Origin: Pseudoxanthomonas sp. GM95
GTDB taxonomy: Bacteria; Pseudomonadota; Gammaproteobacteria; Xanthomonadales; Xanthomonadaceae
Direction: 5' to 3'
NCBI RefSeq assembly: GCF_900109775.1
Contig: NZ_FOAX01000001.1
Span: 1,714,159 to 1,778,158, forward strand
Length of the DNA: 64,000 nucleotides
In this document: piece by piece, positions 9,257 to 17,419 of the stretch
Numbering within the stretch: the first letter of the stretch is position 1
How the letters are laid out: every line of letters begins with the position of its first letter
The notes under the pieces: model-generated
What the model was told of the DNA's origin: nothing
Databases searched by the model: none
What the model saw: the letters and a program-made list of their open reading frames with translations, nothing else
Translations under genes and position numbers: made by a program

Positions 9257-9316
9257 AACCAACGCCTGAATTAAGCCGACCCGCAAAGCGGGTTCGGCTT
9301 GAATGAATTGTTAGCC
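9257..9316 (-). repeat. Integron attC (59-base element) recombination site
   Basis: Read on the minus strand, the 60 bases start with the R'' core GGCTAAC, then AATTCATTC, then an inverted repeat (AAGCCGAACCCGC, loop TTT, GCGGGTCGGCTT; one unpaired base at 9273-9300), then AATTCAGGC and the R' core GTTGG. Core order, spacer lengths and the total of 60 bases are those of classical mobile-integron attC sites. The unpaired base in one arm is the usual extrahelical base that directs strand choice. R'' matches the GTTAGCC at the other cassette end (9811-9817). Confidence 0.85.
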
Positions 9317-9317
9317 C

Positions 9318-9806
9318 TCAACTGGCTGACCATGTTTGATACCGCTCTATGGAGAGATCAGGGCCATTAGGAAGCTCTACAACCTGCGGATCTCCGGATG
9401 CAATTAGCTGAAACACCTGGTTCTCTGTCCACAGCAACCACTCAGTCAGCGGCTCTTTGCCGAGCTCAAATGCGGTTGTATTTGCGGCAACGTACTTGCG
9501 AAAGGAGGAAACATTGACCCTGCGTAGTACCGTGCGGCTCTCAATAGTCAAATCTGGATCTTTTGCATCATAGGATTCGTTGTAGGTGAACAAGGCGAGT
9601 GCGTAAGGAAAACGCACCTCAACAGCCCGACTGGCCGGCCCGATTGTGACCGGGAAGTAAGGACCTAGTGCTTGGTCTCCGATCTGTACGGGAAGACGTT
9701 CCCTGCCTTTAATGCCCTCAGCCAGGCGAATGTGCAACTCGCCGCTAGGCAGTTGACTACATGCCTCCAAGAACCAAGTGTGTCCGGTGTCAAGCACTGT
9801 TTTCAT
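9318..9806 (-). CDS. Integron cassette protein of unknown function
   Basis: A 162-residue soluble protein with no motif I recognise. The ATG lies 4 bases after the cassette core GTTAGCC and the stop touches the attC R'' core. This compact single-gene arrangement is diagnostic of a gene cassette. Its base composition is clearly lower in GC than the flanking metabolic genes. The sequence is acidic with mixed alpha/beta character (FPYALALFTYNES, then a run of helices). No promoter is expected inside the cassette, so expression would depend on an upstream promoter reading on the minus strand. Confidence 0.75.
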   Translation of the reverse strand: MKTVLDTGHTWFLEACSQLPSGELHIRLAEGIKGRERLPVQIGDQALGPYFPVTIGPASRAVEVRFPYALALFTYNESYDAKDPDLTIESRTVLRRVNVSSFRKYVAANTTAFELGKEPLTEWLLWTENQVFQLIASGDPQVVELPNGPDLSIERYQTWSAS

Positions 9807-9810
9807 TGAG

Positions 9811-9817
9811 GGCTAAC
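9811..9817 (-). repeat. Integron core site at 5' boundary of cassette
   Basis: GTTAGCC on the minus strand is complementary to the GGCTAAC R'' core at 9310-9316. This is the relation expected when both ends derive from one circular cassette. I see no complete attC upstream and no integron integrase gene in the window, so this is either a lone cassette or the edge of an eroded array. Confidence 0.65.
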
Positions 9818-9837
9818 TACCTAATATACGGATCCCG

Positions 9838-9950
9838 GGGTCCGGTTATACGACTGATCCACAGCGCACCGTACGCCGGGCTATCCCATTGATAAGGCTT
9901 GATCTTAGGGCCGCTCGGTTTGGCTAACAAGCCGACGTATAACCGGACCC
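9838..9950. repeat. Element bounded by 15-bp perfect inverted repeats
   Basis: GGGTCCGGTTATACG at 9838-9852 is repeated inverted at 9936-9950. The 113-bp unit contains no gene. It sits directly upstream of the cassette boundary. It could be a small palindromic mobile repeat or a degenerate recombination site: the bases at 9922-9936, GGCTAAC followed by AAGCCGAC, resemble an attC left arm. No target-site duplication is visible at its edges. Confidence 0.5.
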
Positions 9951-10022
9951 AGCAGAATGCAGAACGTGTGCCGCAGCGGAAGTCCGCTATGGGTCGGATG
10001 CTGCCGTCTCGCAGTAGCAACT

Positions 10023-10270
10023 CGCTGCGGCCGCGAGGCTGAAGACGGTGTTGACCTGCAACATCATGGAAGCGCTGCGCCGCCGCCATCGGCGGCCTGG
10101 GCATCGGCTACATGTCTGAGTTCCTTGCACATGTCGCGCTGAAAGATGGACGCCTTCATTCTCTGCCGAAGAGACATCTGGTCGGCCCAGGCCCGTTTTC
10201 GATCTTATGGCCGCCCAGTCGCCGGCTCTCTCCGAAGCTGCGCGTATTCGTTAATTTCTTGAGCCAATGA
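10023..10270 (+). pseudogene. LysR-family regulator, C-terminal remnant
   Basis: Translation of the plus strand gives VLTCNIMEAL, then after a one-base frame change GLGIGYMSEFLAHVALKDGR, then GPGPFSILWPP and LSPKLRVFVNFL before TGA at 10268. These are the conserved C-terminal segments of the LysR substrate-binding domain. The N-terminal DNA-binding domain and most of the sensor domain are missing and the frame is broken, so this is a decayed fragment. It fills most of the otherwise gene-free stretch between the cassette and the SRAP gene; 10271-10426 shows nothing I can identify. Confidence 0.65.
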
Positions 10271-10426
10271 CTATTTGTCAGCTGAGAGCTTCGGTTCGCC
10301 CCCGGGAAGTTGCGACTAAAGCGCTTGGATTGCCAAAAACAAAATAGCGCTTGGGACAATCCACATGGACCAAGCCAGCTGGGCTTGATACATGCCGCAT
10401 TGTCGCTGGACGTTGGTAGACGTTTT

Positions 10427-11155
10427 CTAGTTTTCATCTTCCCAAGGTTCGTGCTCGATCTCCTCATCCGATTCCTCCACCCGATCCGGCTCGACAGGCT
10501 CAAGGAGGGTGTAGTCGTCACGGGCTGGATCTGCCACCGCTCGGCTCACCGGATAACTCTCAAGCGCTGGTAGCAAGCTTCGCCTTTTAAGCATGACCGT
10601 GGTGGTCAGCCGAAAGGAGAGCCAGTCCATCGCGCTATCGGGATCGAGGAACACCGGGCCATCGGGAGTCAGTGGCGCCGGGATAGCCGGATTAGGAGCC
10701 GTCAAAAGGCTGAAGCTATCGAGCACCACATCATCCTGACCCTGCCAGCGTTCCCAGATTCCCGCAGCCAGCAGAGCGATGCCGTCTTGTCGCTGCACAA
10801 AACGGGGCCATGGGCGCTTCTGACTCCGGTCCCATTTGTAGTAACCGGTCATGGGGACGACACAGCGGCGCTGCTTCCATGCATGCGCATAGATTCTGCT
10901 GTGCTGCGCGCGTTCGAGCCGGGCGGTCACGGTGGTGTAAGGCGTAGTTGGCTCTGCTGACCATCGCGGAACCAAGCCCCAGAGCATGTCTGCCTGGAAC
11001 GGGGCCTCATTGACCGCCTGGGCGATCACGCAGGCTGGCTTTGCTTTGGCGATGTTGTATCGCTGAGGCGCAACAGAGACGGCCATCGCCAACTGGACCG
11101 GTAGCCCCGCCGGAAGCATCTCCATCCCCGCAATGGCTTGGACGAATCGTCGCAT
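10427..11155 (-). CDS. SRAP-domain (HMCES/YedK-like) protein lacking catalytic residues
   Basis: A 242-residue protein with the SRAP fold: MLWGLVPRW, RCVVPMTGYYKW and GIWERW occur in family order. SRAP proteins bind abasic sites in single-stranded DNA through Cys2 after removal of Met1. Here the usual MCGR start is MRRF, so Cys2 is gone. The Asn of the NAR motif is Thr (TARLE, residue 77), the Glu of YEW is Lys (GYYKW, residue 107), and the usual His near RMP is absent (APNPAIPAPLTPDGP). All four active-site residues are therefore replaced while the scaffold is kept. An acidic tail of about 25 residues follows. It is probably a pseudoenzyme, perhaps a DNA-binding or regulatory paralogue. Confidence 0.8.
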   Translation of the reverse strand: MRRFVQAIAGMEMLPAGLPVQLAMAVSVAPQRYNIAKAKPACVIAQAVNEAPFQADMLWGLVPRWSAEPTTPYTTVTARLERAQHSRIYAHAWKQRRCVVPMTGYYKWDRSQKRPWPRFVQRQDGIALLAAGIWERWQGQDDVVLDSFSLLTAPNPAIPAPLTPDGPVFLDPDSAMDWLSFRLTTTVMLKRRSLLPALESYPVSRAVADPARDDYTLLEPVEPDRVEESDEEIEHEPWEDEN

Positions 11156-11286
11156 GACTTAACTCTAGCCGGCCTGCTGTGGTGGTGGATGCAAAGACGC
11201 CGGCCCGCTGTCTTGCCACTGCGCGAACGCCCGCGGCCGTAGCTTGCAGAATCATCGATTCCTCATTTCCCAAAGGGAGAACCGTC

Positions 11287-11748
11287 ATGGCATTGGTGCA
11301 TTCGATCTTGATGGGCGCGGTGGCCGGCATGCGCGCGGTAACTCCGCTGGCGGCCGTGACCAATGCCGCACGCAGCGGCATGTTGCCGCGGGACAACGGC
11401 GCACCACGTCTGCTGTCCAACAAGCTCGCATCAGCGGCGATGCTGGCGCTGGCTGGCGGTGAACTGATGGGTGACAAGATGAAGTCGGCGCCTGATCGGA
11501 TCGTGCCCGCCGGTATGGCCACCCGGATCGCGACCGGATTGATCGCCGGTGCTGCCTTGGCGCCGAGGCGTCAGCGCGGCCTGGGCGCTGTTCTGGCGGC
11601 GGGCACAGCCGTTGGTGCAGCGTATCTGACCTTCAATCTGCGCATGCGCGCGATCAAGCGCTATGGCCAGAAGAGCACAGGCGCCGTTGAAGATGTCATC
11701 GCCGTTGGGTCGGCCGCCCTGATCGCGCACAGCGCGTCACGGCGATAA
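11287..11748 (+). CDS. DUF4126 family membrane protein
   Basis: A 153-residue, Ala/Gly-rich hydrophobic protein with about four membrane segments, beginning MALVHSILMGAVAGMR. The glycine-rich helices and the AGMRAVTPL motif fit the DUF4126 family, whose function is unknown. The start at 11287 is preceded by GGGAGA at a good distance, whereas the frame upstream of it has no homology. It is divergent from the SRAP gene and appears monocistronic. Confidence 0.75.
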   Translation: MALVHSILMGAVAGMRAVTPLAAVTNAARSGMLPRDNGAPRLLSNKLASAAMLALAGGELMGDKMKSAPDRIVPAGMATRIATGLIAGAALAPRRQRGLGAVLAAGTAVGAAYLTFNLRMRAIKRYGQKSTGAVEDVIAVGSAALIAHSASRR

Positions 11749-12057
11749 GCAAGGCGCATGATCGGCAAATCGCGCATGGACTTGCGGTGCTAGGAATAGC
11801 GACGACCAGACATGCCGTACTTCAGCAGTGGCCCGTACTCGACGAGAGGCTAAAGGTGCGCCCTATGCACGCCATGTCAACGAGCAAAGCTGCTTGGCCG
11901 GACATGCGCGTATATTCGGCATTGGTCCCGGCTTGTCCGGTCCCAGGGGGGGGAATATGGATCTGACACCGGTGCGGCCGGTGAAGACCATGACGGCGAC
12001 AGATTGCTGCGGGTGACTCCCCCGGATTTCGTGCGACCTCGCCGCCGCCTCCCTGCT
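11749..12057. other. Gene-free stretch
   Basis: I see no convincing coding frame, structured RNA or repeat here. A run of eight G at 11944-11951 is the only notable feature. Confidence 0.5.
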
Positions 12058-12252
12058 TCAGGATGGGATAGGTCGATCCGCTATTTGCAGATGAGCTCTC
12101 GGGTCGATCAAGCGCCAGCCCGCCGTGGTCAGTACGCCCTGTCGAGCCAGTCCGCTGCTTTCCAGCAAGGCCCATTGCGTCAAGTCCGGCCTGACTATCC
12201 CGTTCTTGATTCCGACCAGGGTGGCCATCAGCAACTCGTTGGCGATTTCCAT
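12058..12252 (-). CDS. Small conserved-looking protein, unknown function
   Basis: A 64-residue protein starting MEIANELLM, preceded by a good GGAGG ribosome binding site 6 bases upstream. Its C-terminal half (LARQGVLTTAGWRLID) resembles the protein encoded at 30390-30593 (LARR..GVYALTEAGWRLLG), so the two appear to be distant paralogues. That shared segment looks like a compact winged-helix-type end, but this is not proven. No function can be assigned. Confidence 0.55.
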   Translation of the reverse strand: MEIANELLMATLVGIKNGIVRPDLTQWALLESSGLARQGVLTTAGWRLIDPRAHLQIADRPIPS

Positions 12253-12436
12253 GTGACCTCCACTTGATGGAGGCAATGATGCCCAGCGTGATATTACCAC
12301 AACAGGTCAGAATTGCCTTGCCTGCTGTCGGAAAATTCCGATCCCGGACGAAGCCCCTTGGCGCATTGAGAGGAGGACCACTCAAGCCCATCCTGGATGG
12401 CTTCCAAAGCCTCTGTCAACCTGATGCCAGGCACTT

Positions 12437-12820
12437 TCATGTCAGGCCGATGCCAAGCTCGCGGCGCCGCTCGAAGCGAATTCCGGACATGGCCTCGGCG
12501 CGAGCCTGGGCGAGCACCACGCGATTGCGCGCGATGGCGCGGTCAGCTGCAGGAAGTGCCTGCACAAGCGCCAGAAACGTTCTTTTCCATGAATCCAGGA
12601 AATCTGGCGAACGCCCGCTACGCAGGTGATGCTCGATCTCTACGGGTGCCCAGTCGCCAAAGGCAGAGCGCAGATCCAAGGTTGTCTGCTCGCTTGCAAA
12701 GCGCTCGAGCGAGGATCTCCAGAACTGGAGAGCGGCCTGTGTCCCTGAGAGCTCCTCATTGATGCGTGCGGATTCCGCACTGCGCGCTGCGTCTTCCACA
12801 AACTCACCCTGCTCTGACAT
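12437..12820 (-). CDS. Hypothetical helical protein
   Basis: A 127-residue charged, mostly alpha-helical protein with no motif I recognise. Residues 20-60 carry regular Leu/Phe spacing typical of a helical bundle. The ribosome binding site is weak (ACGAGG about 15 bases upstream), so the start is uncertain. It lies upstream of the lone receiver gene region on the same strand, 97 bases away. Coding status rests on length and amino-acid balance only. Confidence 0.5.
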   Translation of the reverse strand: MSEQGEFVEDAARSAESARINEELSGTQAALQFWRSSLERFASEQTTLDLRSAFGDWAPVEIEHHLRSGRSPDFLDSWKRTFLALVQALPAADRAIARNRVVLAQARAEAMSGIRFERRRELGIGLT

Positions 12821-12916
12821 GGGCAGGAAAATTACCTCGTTGCAGGTCGCGGCGGCGTCGACAAATTACTTCAGGCTTGGTGACGACTACCAAGTTTGCA
12901 TGCCCTTATGCGGCTG

Positions 12917-13288
12917 CTACGCGGCAGCTGACTGGAATGTCTGCAACATCTTGATCACCTGGCCCAGGCTGTAGGGCTTCTGCACGAACTCAATCTCGCT
13001 CGGCAGCGGGGGCAATTGATGTCGGGAATGACCAGACGCCAGCACAATCTTGATGTGCGGCATCATTTTCTGGACGCGTAGGCTGAGCTCGGCGCCGGTC
13101 ATCTGGCCTGGCATGTAGACGTCGGTGAACAACACATCCACCTCAGTTCCAGAGGTCAACATCTCAAACGCGGTCTGTGCATCAGCGGCCAGCTTTACGT
13201 CCATGCCCATGTCCGCGAAGACATCTGCCATAAGATCGCGCAGATCCACCTGATCCTCGACGTAAAGGATGCGCAAGGGCTTGGACAT
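12917..13288 (-). CDS. Single-domain response regulator (CheY-like)
   Basis: A 123-residue stand-alone receiver. The acidic pocket is E11-D12, the phospho-acceptor is D56 in LFTDVYMPG, the switch Ser is in VLASGHS and the conserved Lys is K104 in FVQKPY, so it should be fully phosphorylatable. It lacks an output domain. It is transcribed divergently from the large hybrid kinase 208 bases away, which makes it a plausible phosphotransfer partner or sink of that kinase system. Confidence 0.88.
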   Translation of the reverse strand: MSKPLRILYVEDQVDLRDLMADVFADMGMDVKLAADAQTAFEMLTSGTEVDVLFTDVYMPGQMTGAELSLRVQKMMPHIKIVLASGHSRHQLPPLPSEIEFVQKPYSLGQVIKMLQTFQSAAA

Positions 13289-13496
13289 GAGAGCTCATTG
13301 AGGGTGGAAGATAGAACTGCAGTATCCCCAGACGCTGCAATTCGTAAACGGCGGCGCGCGGACAGGCCACCGCAGCGGAGGTGGATTTTTCCCGGGATAC
13401 ACGTGAAGGATGCGTGTAAGCAACATTGTAAAATTCCGGCTCTGGAGCGCGTTAAGAATCGGCTAACATCCCCGGTCCTTTCTTGTTCCAAACACC

Positions 13497-16400
13497 ATGC
13501 GCGCGACGACTGCATCACGTGACCCCTGGATCTGGGCCGCGGCCTTTGGTCTGCTGATTGCCACCCTGGTGCTCGAGCTGATCACGCCATTGGGTTATGC
13601 GGTGTGGTTGCTGCATTTCATGGCAGTAGGCATCACCATCTTTCAAAGTCGCCCCAAGCTGCCGCTGATCGTGGCGTTGCTGTCATGCGTCCTGCTGGTG
13701 GTCGGCTTTCAGTTCGCGCCTCCGAGCAACAACTCATCCTTCTCGATGGTCAACAGGACCATTGGCGGAGCGTGTTTCTTGGGCACCGCGTTGATTGCGA
13801 TGCAGGCCATCCGAGCCCGCCTGGCATCTCAGGTCGCCCTTTGGCTCCAGGCCAGCGAGAATGCGGTCGCGGTGGCGCTGCAGGGTGACCTGACGCCAAA
13901 CGAGATCGCCCAAGCCTCGCTGCGCGTGCTGTGCGAAGTGTTAGACGCCCAGGTCGGTGCACTCTATCGCCTAGCCGGTGACCGCCTCAGCCTGGCCGGG
14001 GGGATTGCCCTACCCTCGGATATTCCCCGCGACATACCTACTGGCGAAGGCCAGCTCGGCGAGATCATCCTTCTGGCCAAGCCGCGCCAGCTGAGCAAAG
14101 TCAACCAAAGCCGCGTCTTGATCGAGTCGGCCCTGGGGCGCGGCTCACCAGACGAACTGCTGCTGTCGCCGGTCACCGACGATGGTCGCGTGATCGGTGT
14201 CCTGGAACTGGGACGTCAGGGTGTGCACAACGCTGATGGTCGCAGCCTGGAGCTGCTCGATCGCTGTATGGAAACCATCGGCGTAGCGCTGCGCACTGCC
14301 CAGCTCCGGGCCGAGCTGGTTGAACTGCTTGAAGAGACCCAGCGCCAGAGCGAGGAGCTGCAGGCGCAGCAGGAAGAGCTGCGCGTGGCCAACGAGGAAC
14401 TGGAAGAACAGAGTCGCAGCTTGCAGCACTCCCAGACCAACCTGGAGCAACAGCAGAGCGAGCTGGAGCAGATCAACGTGCACCTGGAAGAGCGCACGCA
14501 CGAACTCGAATCCCAGCGACAGGTCTTGCTCACGGCTCAAGGCGAGCTGGTGCGCAGCACCAAGGAGCTGGCCGCCTCGTCGCAGTACAAGTCTGAGTTC
14601 CTGGCCAACATGTCCCACGAGCTGCGCACCCCGCTCAACAGCTCGCTGATTCTGGCCAAGCTGCTTGCGGACAACCGCGACGGTGGATTGAGCGCCGAGC
14701 AGGTCAAATACGCCCAGGCGATCTACTCCTCCAACAGCGACCTGCTGGCCCTGATCAACGACATCCTGGATCTGTCCAAGATCGAGGCTGGCCATGTGGA
14801 GCTGAGCGAGGAGACCGTGTCCACCGCTCCGCTGCTGTCACGCCTGCGCGAAACCTTCGAACCGCTTGCCAGCCAGAAGGGCCTGAGCCTGGATATCAGC
14901 GTTGCGCCAGGAACGCCCGATCGCCTGACCACCGACAGCCAGCGTCTGCAGCAGATCCTCAAAAACCTGCTGGCCAATGCGGTCAAGTTCACCGAGCAGG
15001 GACGGGTCAGCCTGACGCTGCACGCGCATGGCGCCCAGCGCATTCGGTTCGTGGTCAGCGACACCGGGATCGGCATTGGCCGGGACCAGACCAGCGTCAT
15101 CTTCGAAGCTTTCCGCCAGGCCGATGGCAGCACCCAGCGCCGCTTCGGCGGCACTGGCCTTGGGCTGTCGATCTCGCGCGACCTGGCCCAGCGCATGGGC
15201 GGTTCGATCACGGTAGACAGTGAGCCGGGCCGCGGAAGCATCTTCACTCTGGAACTTCCCCTTGACGGTGCGCCGGCTGGAGAGAACGTTCAAGCCGAGG
15301 CGGCCGCGCCAGCGGCCACCGAAGCTGCGCCAGCGCCTGTAGCTGCCAGTCCTGCCGGCGCCACCATTAGCCAGCCCAGCCCACCAGTCGCTCCCCAGGA
15401 CGATCGAGACCACCGCACGCGCCCTGGTCGGGTCATCCTGGCGGTGGAAGACGATGCGGCCTTTGCCCAGGCATTGATCGAGCTGGCCCACGACATGGAC
15501 TTTGACTGCGTGGTCGCCGGCACAGCCCAGGAAGCCATCGTCCTGGCATCCCAGCTCCATCCCAGCGGCGTCTTGCTCGACATCGGCTTGCCCGATGTGT
15601 CGGGCCTGAGCGTGCTTGAGTCGCTCAAGCGCGATCCGGCCACGCGCCATATCCCGGTCCACGTGGTCTCGGCGCAGGAACGCAACCAGGTGGCCATGGA
15701 ACTGGGCGCAGTGGGCTACCTGCTCAAGCCTGCGACACGCGAGCGCCTGGTGACCGCGATCCGCCAGCTTGAGCAAACCAGCGAACGCGACATGCGCCGC
15801 CTGCTGATCGTCGAGGACGATCGCGAGCTGCGCGAGAACCTGCGCAGGCTGCTTGCGCATGAGCATCTGGACATCACCACGGTGGGCAGCATCGCAGAGG
15901 CGATGGAGCAGCTGGCGGCCGCCACCTTCGACTGCATGGTCACCGACCTGTCCCTGCCCGATGGCAGCGGCTATGACCTGCTCGAGCGCATGGGCAACAG
16001 TGACTCCTCAGCCTTCCCACCGGTGATCGTCTACACCGGCCGTGCCCTGACTCGGGATGAAGAGCAGCGCCTGCGCCGCTACTCCAAGAGCATCATCATC
16101 AAGGGGGCGCGCTCGCCCGAGCGCCTGCTCGACGAAGTCACCCTGTTCCTGCACAGCGTCGAAGCCTCCCTGCCCTCCGATCAGCAGCGCCTATTGCGCG
16201 AGGCGCGTCGCCGCGACACGGTCCTGGACGGGCGCACGATCCTGCTGGCCGAGGATGACGTGCGCAACATCTTCGCCCTGTCCAGCGTACTTGAACCCCT
16301 GGGGGTGAAGCTTGAGATTGCCCGCAATGGTCGCGAGGCATTGGAACGCCTGACTGCGTGCGATGTCGACCTGGTGCTGATGGACATCATGATGCCGGAG

Positions 16401-16598
16401 ATGGACGGCCTGACCGCCATGCAGGAAATCCGCAAGCAGCGGCACTGGCAGAGCCTGCCGATCATCGCGCTGACCGCCAAGGCCATGGCCGATGACCGCG
16501 AGCGCTGCCTGGAGGCTGGCGCCAACGACTACATCGCCAAGCCGATCGACGTAGACAAGCTGATCTCCCTGTGCCGCGTGTGGTCCTCCCGCCAGTGA
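13497..16598 (+). CDS. Hybrid sensor histidine kinase with GAF domain and three receivers
   Basis: A 1033-residue protein. Three or four membrane segments occupy about residues 11-105, then a GAF-like sensor (about 130-275), a long coiled coil (about 280-365), HisKA with the phospho-His at 374 (NMSHELRTPLN), an HATPase with RRFGGTGLGLSISRDL, and three receivers. Their phospho-acceptors are D695, D817 and D963. An Ala/Pro-rich linker separates kinase and receivers. It is the first gene of an operon with CheR, CheB and a receiver-kinase; its stop overlaps the CheR start. The multiple receivers imply a branched phosphorelay. The signal is unknown. Confidence 0.9.
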   Translation: MRATTASRDPWIWAAAFGLLIATLVLELITPLGYAVWLLHFMAVGITIFQSRPKLPLIVALLSCVLLVVGFQFAPPSNNSSFSMVNRTIGGACFLGTALIAMQAIRARLASQVALWLQASENAVAVALQGDLTPNEIAQASLRVLCEVLDAQVGALYRLAGDRLSLAGGIALPSDIPRDIPTGEGQLGEIILLAKPRQLSKVNQSRVLIESALGRGSPDELLLSPVTDDGRVIGVLELGRQGVHNADGRSLELLDRCMETIGVALRTAQLRAELVELLEETQRQSEELQAQQEELRVANEELEEQSRSLQHSQTNLEQQQSELEQINVHLEERTHELESQRQVLLTAQGELVRSTKELAASSQYKSEFLANMSHELRTPLNSSLILAKLLADNRDGGLSAEQVKYAQAIYSSNSDLLALINDILDLSKIEAGHVELSEETVSTAPLLSRLRETFEPLASQKGLSLDISVAPGTPDRLTTDSQRLQQILKNLLANAVKFTEQGRVSLTLHAHGAQRIRFVVSDTGIGIGRDQTSVIFEAFRQADGSTQRRFGGTGLGLSISRDLAQRMGGSITVDSEPGRGSIFTLELPLDGAPAGENVQAEAAAPAATEAAPAPVAASPAGATISQPSPPVAPQDDRDHRTRPGRVILAVEDDAAFAQALIELAHDMDFDCVVAGTAQEAIVLASQLHPSGVLLDIGLPDVSGLSVLESLKRDPATRHIPVHVVSAQERNQVAMELGAVGYLLKPATRERLVTAIRQLEQTSERDMRRLLIVEDDRELRENLRRLLAHEHLDITTVGSIAEAMEQLAAATFDCMVTDLSLPDGSGYDLLERMGNSDSSAFPPVIVYTGRALTRDEEQRLRRYSKSIIIKGARSPERLLDEVTLFLHSVEASLPSDQQRLLREARRRDTVLDGRTILLAEDDVRNIFALSSVLEPLGVKLEIARNGREALERLTACDVDLVLMDIMMPEMDGLTAMQEIRKQRHWQSLPIIALTAKAMADDRERCLEAGANDYIAKPIDVDKLISLCRVWSSRQ

Positions 16599-17419
16599 AC
16601 GAGACAGAGCTGTTCGACCTGGAGTTGAAGCTGCTGCTGGAGGCCATCTACCAGCGCTACCACTACGACTTCAGGCAATACGCGCTCTCCTCTCTGCGCC
16701 GGCGCGTGCGCCATGCCATGTCGCGCTTCGGATGCGAGCACATCAGTGACCTGCAGCGCAGGCTGCTTCACGAGCCGGACCTGTTCGCCCAGGCCATGCA
16801 GTTCTTCACCGTGCAGGTTTCGGAGATGTTCCGGGATCCGGACTACTTCAGCGTGTTGCGCCAGCACGCCCTGCCGGTGCTGGGCACTTACCCTTCGATC
16901 AAGCTCTGGGTTGCCGGCTGCAGCACGGGCGAGGAAGTCTGGTCGCTGGCCATCCTGCTCCATGAGGAGGGGCTGCTGGATCGGAGTCTGATCTATGCCA
17001 CGGACATCAATTCCGATGCGTTGGCTATGGCCGAGGCCGGGGTGTTCCCGATCGATCGCATGGCCTTGTTCAGCCAGAACTATCTCAAGGCAGGCGGCAA
17101 AGGCTCCCTGTCGGACTACTACAGCGCTGCCTACAACGGCGCGATGTTCGATCGCAGCCTCAAGCGCAACATCGTGTTCGCTGACCACAGCCTGGCCACC
17201 GACCAGGTGTTCTCAGAAGTCCATCTGGTGTCGTGCCGCAATGTGTTGATCTACTTCAACCGGGCTTTGCAGGACCGCGCGGTCGGCCTCTTCCACGAGG
17301 CGTTGGTGTACCGCGGCTTCCTGGGCCTGGGCAGCAAGGAGTCGCTGCAGTTCGGTGCTCATGCCAGCGCCTTCGAGGTCTGCGTCCGCGAGCAGCGCCT
17401 GTACCGGAAGGCCTCATGA
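16595..17419 (+). CDS. CheR-type protein-glutamate O-methyltransferase
   Basis: A 274-residue SAM-dependent methyltransferase. The N-terminal all-alpha domain includes YDFRQYALSSLRRRV, and the SAM site is VAGCSTGEEVWSLA; CRNVLIYF is the conserved motif near the C-terminus. The frame is open to 16571, but the GTG at 16595 overlaps the kinase stop as GTGA and fits the coupling seen elsewhere in this operon. No methyl-accepting receptor is encoded nearby, so the substrate is not a conventional neighbouring chemoreceptor. It probably modifies the associated kinases or another signalling protein. Confidence 0.87.
   Translation: MNETELFDLELKLLLEAIYQRYHYDFRQYALSSLRRRVRHAMSRFGCEHISDLQRRLLHEPDLFAQAMQFFTVQVSEMFRDPDYFSVLRQHALPVLGTYPSIKLWVAGCSTGEEVWSLAILLHEEGLLDRSLIYATDINSDALAMAEAGVFPIDRMALFSQNYLKAGGKGSLSDYYSAAYNGAMFDRSLKRNIVFADHSLATDQVFSEVHLVSCRNVLIYFNRALQDRAVGLFHEALVYRGFLGLGSKESLQFGAHASAFEVCVREQRLYRKAS

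Noticed and set aside
9273..9300. Hairpin read as an intrinsic terminator
   Set aside because: No T-run follows, and the hairpin sits exactly between integron core sites, so it is the attC palindrome instead.
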